Of a stretch of DNA of 64,000 bases, positions 60,074 to 64,000 are shown one piece after another. The first letter of the stretch is position 1; every line of letters starts with the position of its first letter. A program made the translations under genes and the position numbers. Under the pieces are notes generated by a model, which had not been told where the DNA came from, searched no databases, and saw only the letters and a list, made by a program, of their open reading frames with translations. This DNA is from Aplidium turbinatum (lineage: Eukaryota; Chordata; Ascidiacea; Aplousobranchia; Polyclinidae): assembly GCA_918807975.1 (NCBI GenBank), contig OU964922.1, positions 1,798,001-1,862,000 of the forward strand, given 5' to 3'.

Positions 60074-60730
60074 GATGTCGAGGAAAAACAAAAAACCTTT
60101 GCCATTGTGGAAAACAGTGAGTGCATGTTAATTTGGTGCCAACGTAGAATATTGCAATTGTTATTCTATTTAATTATTGCAAAAATATTAGTGCATGCTA
60201 ATTAGTTCAATAAGCGCGTAAAAGTTTCTTGCTTTATAAAATTTGTTGACTACTATAGCAAGTGAAATACTGAAACATATTTTATTTGGTTAAAACGAAA
60301 GTCAGGTCCTTCACAGAGGAATAGAGTATATTAAGTTTGATGCATCTTCAAATTTGTTGCTTGTGATATTTTGAGCATTTTCAACTGTTTATTCCATGTA
60401 CAGTATGATATTGTTCTTAGAGCTTTGTAGTATCATTGATACAAGCAAAATTGAAAACAAAAAATAGCAAAAATGTAGAATATGTTGGAATTTTAAAATA
60501 ACCTTGAGAAAAATTTAAACCATAGTTTTTTTGTTTATGAAAGTGATCCATTGCGTCTAATCGAGAAGTTCACAAGTAAATCATTCAGTTCTGTCCACGA
60601 AGAATGTCCAGTCAAAGAAGAGCTGACAAGTTGACAACTTAGATTATGAAGAAAAATCACAGCCTGTCTATGTTTTTTATACACTGCTGATTATGAAATC
60701 AGTTTTTAGCTGTACAATATTTTATGGCAC
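60074..60730 (+). other. receptor 3' UTR or flank, nothing else supported
   Basis: AT-rich; contains words (AAATTTAAACCATAG, TTTTTTTGTTYATGAAA near 60515-60545) that recur at 62255-62290. Confidence 0.4.
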
Positions 60731-60734
60731 TGTA

Positions 60735-61610
60735 TTGTTACAATTACACTTTCGTTACAATCACAATTTTGTTGCAATTACAATTTATTACAAATACAAT
60801 GCGTTTCGATTACAATTTTGTCACAATTGACAAATAAAACTTTTCTGTTTTTGTGAACCAACCCACCAAACTGTCCACTTGAAGTGGTTGACTGTCTCGT
60901 ATCATTCATATAAGCGTTGTTACTCAATGCAACAAACAGTGTACCAGCTTCATTTTTTAATCATAAATCGATTTCACTAGCACAGTATCCTCAGTATGAT
61001 CAGGTCAAGAGCAAAAAAAAAAATTCTTCAAAGGTTTCAAGTATAGGTATTGTGGGGTAACAATTGCATGTTGCGCCACCATGTAGATTTAAATAGAATA
61101 AAAAAAAAAAACAATGAATGAATGAATGTCGAATCTACAGTGAAGAAACTTATTACTTATTTTTTACTTCAATTGATAAAAGTTACAGACTCTTTAGGAT
61201 TTTATTCTATTTAAATTTACATGTCACGTTTCTTCATTAGTAATTACGTAGTAGTCGATTATATAATTTGTTTAATTTTTTCCATGGTGGCGAAATATTC
61301 AATTGTTACGCCACAATACCAATACCTAAACTTGAAACCTTTGAAAAAAAATTTTTTGCTTTTGACATGATCATAATAAGGATGCTGTGATAGCAAAATT
61401 GATCTATGATTAAAAAATGAGGCTGGTACACTGTTTGTTGCATTGAGTAACAAGGCTTATAATAATTTAGCAACAACTACGATTTTGTTACAACTATAAC
61501 TGCGTCACAGTTGAAATTGTGTTACAATAACAATATCGTCACAATCACAATCTATTACAATTTATTTCAGTTGAAATTTCATTACAATTAAATTTGTGTA
61601 ATGTACAATA
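60735..61610. repeat. foldback with TTACAAT-type repeats
   Basis: Arms at about 60918-61110 and 61250-61455 are inverted copies (landmarks CAACAAACAGTGTACCAGC and its inverse, AGTATAGGTATTGTGG and its inverse near 61309-61325). On both outer sides lie reiterations of TTACAATTACAAT/GTTACAAY (60735-60840, 61470-61600). No target duplication resolved. Confidence 0.6.
60833..60838 (+). promoter_or_regulatory. candidate poly(A) signal of the aGPCR gene
   Basis: AATAAA about 760 bp after the receptor stop codon on the same strand. It is the first canonical hexamer I noticed downstream; AT-rich sequence makes chance occurrence likely. Confidence 0.25.
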
Positions 61611-61674
61611 TGAAACGTGGGCAATTGTTGAGGCTTTATATGTAAAAATGTAGAATTTGTTGGAACTTTAAAAT

Positions 61675-62205
61675 ACCATAGACAGATAATTGATAGCAAC
61701 TTAATAGAGTTGAATTGCATAATTCAAAAACAAAAAATAAAATGAAAGATAACTTCAAAATAATTCAAAATCATGCAAAATAATTCGAAACTGTCAAACA
61801 GACCCTAAGCTCAACAAGCAATTATTTGCTGGACGGGCATCTTTCTTGTTAAATTTGTATTAGATTACGTTTGTTTTATATTGCTTAGAGATTTTCCTTG
61901 ATTGCCTTAATCTTGTTACCGCTCACTATCTTATCTTTTGACCACACTCCCGCATAGTTTATAACAGATTGTTACCACCTTTTGTGTTTGTTCTTCAGTT
62001 GTTGCTTGTACGTAGTTCAGTGCAGTTTCTAATTAATTTCAGTCATTTATTATTAACATTTCACGAATATCTAAGTTTTTTTTTTGTTTAGATGAAACGA
62101 GGTTTGCCAAAAACGTTCGAATTTATGTATTAATCTTTTATTTTATGCATTGTTTTTGAATTATGCAATTCAATCCTATCAAGTTGCTATCAGAATGTTT
62201 ATGGT
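61675..62205. repeat. inverted-repeat element (MITE-like)
   Basis: Ends are inverted: CCATAGACAGATAATTGATA … GAATTGCATAATTCAAAAAC on the left; GTTTTTGAATTATGCAATTC … CTATCAGAATGTTTATGG on the right. An AAAACGTTCGAATT word near 62120 recalls the ribozyme-like repeats. Confidence 0.55.
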
Positions 62206-62799
62206 ATTCAAGAAGTATCTCTCTATTAAAGTTATAATTTTAAAATAACTTTAATACATTTTAAACCATAGTTTTTTTGTTCATGAAAACATTTGAAACT
62301 GCACGTGTCAATTAAATAAAATTGACTATGTTGACCTAAAATGGAAAATAAGTTTCGGGAGAGAGTTAGCTTTTTTATACCAAAGACAGGCAAGACACAA
62401 GAATACAACAGGGTTGAGCATTACAACAGTACAGTATTTTTTACATATTTACAAATAGTTAAACATTCAAGCGTTCTCGTCTTAACTTTCAGAAATCTGC
62501 AAATATTTATAAAATACAATAAATTTCAACTTCTTGAAAGTAACTACCGTAACTAACTAAACAACTAAGCATCAAGAAACACGCGACAATTAAAAGCAAT
62601 AGTGTGGAAAACAAATTACATTTGGAAAAATTTCATAATGTAATTTGTTTTCCGTCTGTCTGTATATTGTAGGGAAGGCAGTAACGAAACCTTTTCAGTA
62701 ATACAATTAAATCCTGTTTAATCGGCCCGCGTTTAATCGAACAACTTGCTTAATCGGAGCATTTTTTGCTGGTCCTGAAACTAACTTGATTTTTCCATG

Positions 62800-64000
62800 C
62801 AATTTTCTTTACCTAATTGGATTGCGCATCAACATGGGTGATCTGTTTCCATGAGACACAGTTTGTAGCTAGCTCGCACAGTGTCGTTAAATTGCTTTCG
62901 GTTTATGCCTGGATGTTGTCATGTTATTGCCTTGGTGGTCTACCTCGTCTTCTCTTTTCGTGAATTTTACATTCCATGCAGATTTTGCTAACTCCGTATT
63001 TTGATATTTTAGAATGGCCGAATAGTTTTAGAATTCTGATTTTATTGTTGCTGCAATTGGGTGTAGCTTTGTCATAGTCATTTCTATTTTCATGTGGTCA
63101 AGTTGCCTTTTGTTGGTCATGCTTTTCATCATGCGATTTTGGAAAGTAGTGAGTTTTTTAATTGCACAAAATTTGCACATTCTACTCTAGGCAGTATAAC
63201 ACGACTGGTAAAACGTGTGTGTTGAAAATTTTTGATTGTAGTTTTGATTGGTAGTCTATTGGAGGTTAAGATCTTTTTATTCTTTTTAAATGCTGCCCAG
63301 CCTAGACTGATTCAATGTTATACTGCAGTTTATCCATTGTTGGTCGATGATAGTTTGTGGCCAAGATATGTGAATTCTGATACTTGCTCTATTTTCTTTC
63401 TGTATACGTTGAGATTAAGTGAGCTATCAATTGTATCGGTTGTCATGCATTTGGTTTTGGCCACATTTATTTGAAGGCGGAATTTAGCAGCGTTTTTTGA
63501 CAGAATTTTGAGAAACTCTTGTATTTTCTGTTTAGAGTTGCTGATTATGGCCATGTCGTCTGCATAGCATATTCTGAAACTATACATATATTGATTTCCA
63601 TTAAGGATTCTAGGGGATCTCCTGACTAAGAAGCAGCAGGCCAGCGATTCTCCATCAAGTATCAATTAATCATTCTTTATTACAAAAATACATGAAAAAT
63701 CAGCAGAGCCCTATTGGCATATGCATTTCACTCTACTAGTGTAGAGCATCATTAGTGCCTAAAAGTTCCTAAAATTTCTGAGACTATTGCAGCAGCTACG
63801 ATGCAAAACAGGATAGTGGACAGAACATCTCCTTGTTTAACATCTTTCAGAATGTCAATCGATTAGGTTGTTCCGATGTATGTTTGTTTGGTATGTGATT
63901 TTAAGTTGTCGTAGGTTGCTTTTAAAAGGCTGATGTATCTTTTGTTGATGAAAGTTCATCTAAAAGTTGCCAGAGGTAAGGTAATCTAATCATTTGAAGG
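62800..64000 (-). mobile_element. degenerate LINE, minus strand (same family as 1-3034)
   Basis: At 63330-63665 the minus strand encodes RICYADDMAIISNSKQKIQ, then AKFRLQINVAKTKCM (RT catalytic box and following motif). At about 63740-63850 it encodes VKQGDVLSTILF, the RT motif before it. 63230-63500 matches 1618-1862. Runs off the window. Confidence 0.65.

Noticed and set aside
62690-62800. pogo/Tigger-like terminal repeat (TTTAATCGG words)
   Set aside because: Repeated TTAATCG words are suggestive, but no second end, target duplication or transposase was seen.

Overview
This is a gene-poor, AT-rich, repeat-saturated animal genome window, carrying metazoan-type spliced exons with clean GT/AG borders and metazoan transposon families. 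The single host gene I can support is an adhesion G-protein-coupled receptor (aGPCR) on the + strand. I read it as 21 exons chained by matching splice phase, from a possible signal-peptide exon at 9638 to a stop codon at 60071-60073, about 982 residues. Domain order is signal peptide (tentative), two fibronectin-III domains, a Thr/Ser-rich linker made of two duplicated mini-exons, a short Cys/Trp domain resembling a hormone-receptor motif, a GAIN domain, a GPS cleavage site, seven transmembrane helices and a short tail. A marine invertebrate (tunicate or cnidarian-like) fits the repeat content, but nothing here fixes the species.

Almost everything else is mobile DNA, much of it inside the receptor's introns. 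1-3034: a minus-strand LINE split by a second LINE with a 13-bp target duplication. 3043-5102: a hAT-type element with another hAT (3331-4898) inside it. 6230-7560: a LINE 3' region split by a MITE. 7545-7725: a Penelope-like repeat with a hammerhead-ribozyme-like motif. 9079-9538: a MITE. 10677-15835: a young BEL/Pao-type LTR element fossil, in the tentative first intron. 19794-21779: a hAT carrying a Penelope-like piece and a SINE. 25359-26247, 27625-34179, 35411-36998 and 53830-54199: one LTR-like repeat family. Its copy at 27625 holds a 5.9-kb terminal-inverted-repeat (TIR) transposon, which holds a 2.9-kb hAT-like element, which holds a MITE.

The 12.4-kb intron 35035-47434 holds, in order, an LTR-like copy with a MITE, a (GT)n tract, a LINE C-terminus with its 3' UTR, an RTE/BovB-like LINE with one uninterrupted 1076-codon frame, and a 4.2-kb TIR transposon. 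The intron 49329-54313 holds a second member of that TIR family, itself split by a jockey-like LINE. Downstream of the gene (60.7-62.3 kb) are foldback sequences and TTACAAT-rich repeats, and the window ends in another minus-strand LINE copy of the family seen at its start.

Most transposon boundaries are supported by 8-bp target duplications that I can read directly; two are also supported by uninterrupted sister sequences in the window. Family names come from memory of the protein families, with no database search. Splice sites are predictions from consensus and phase only.
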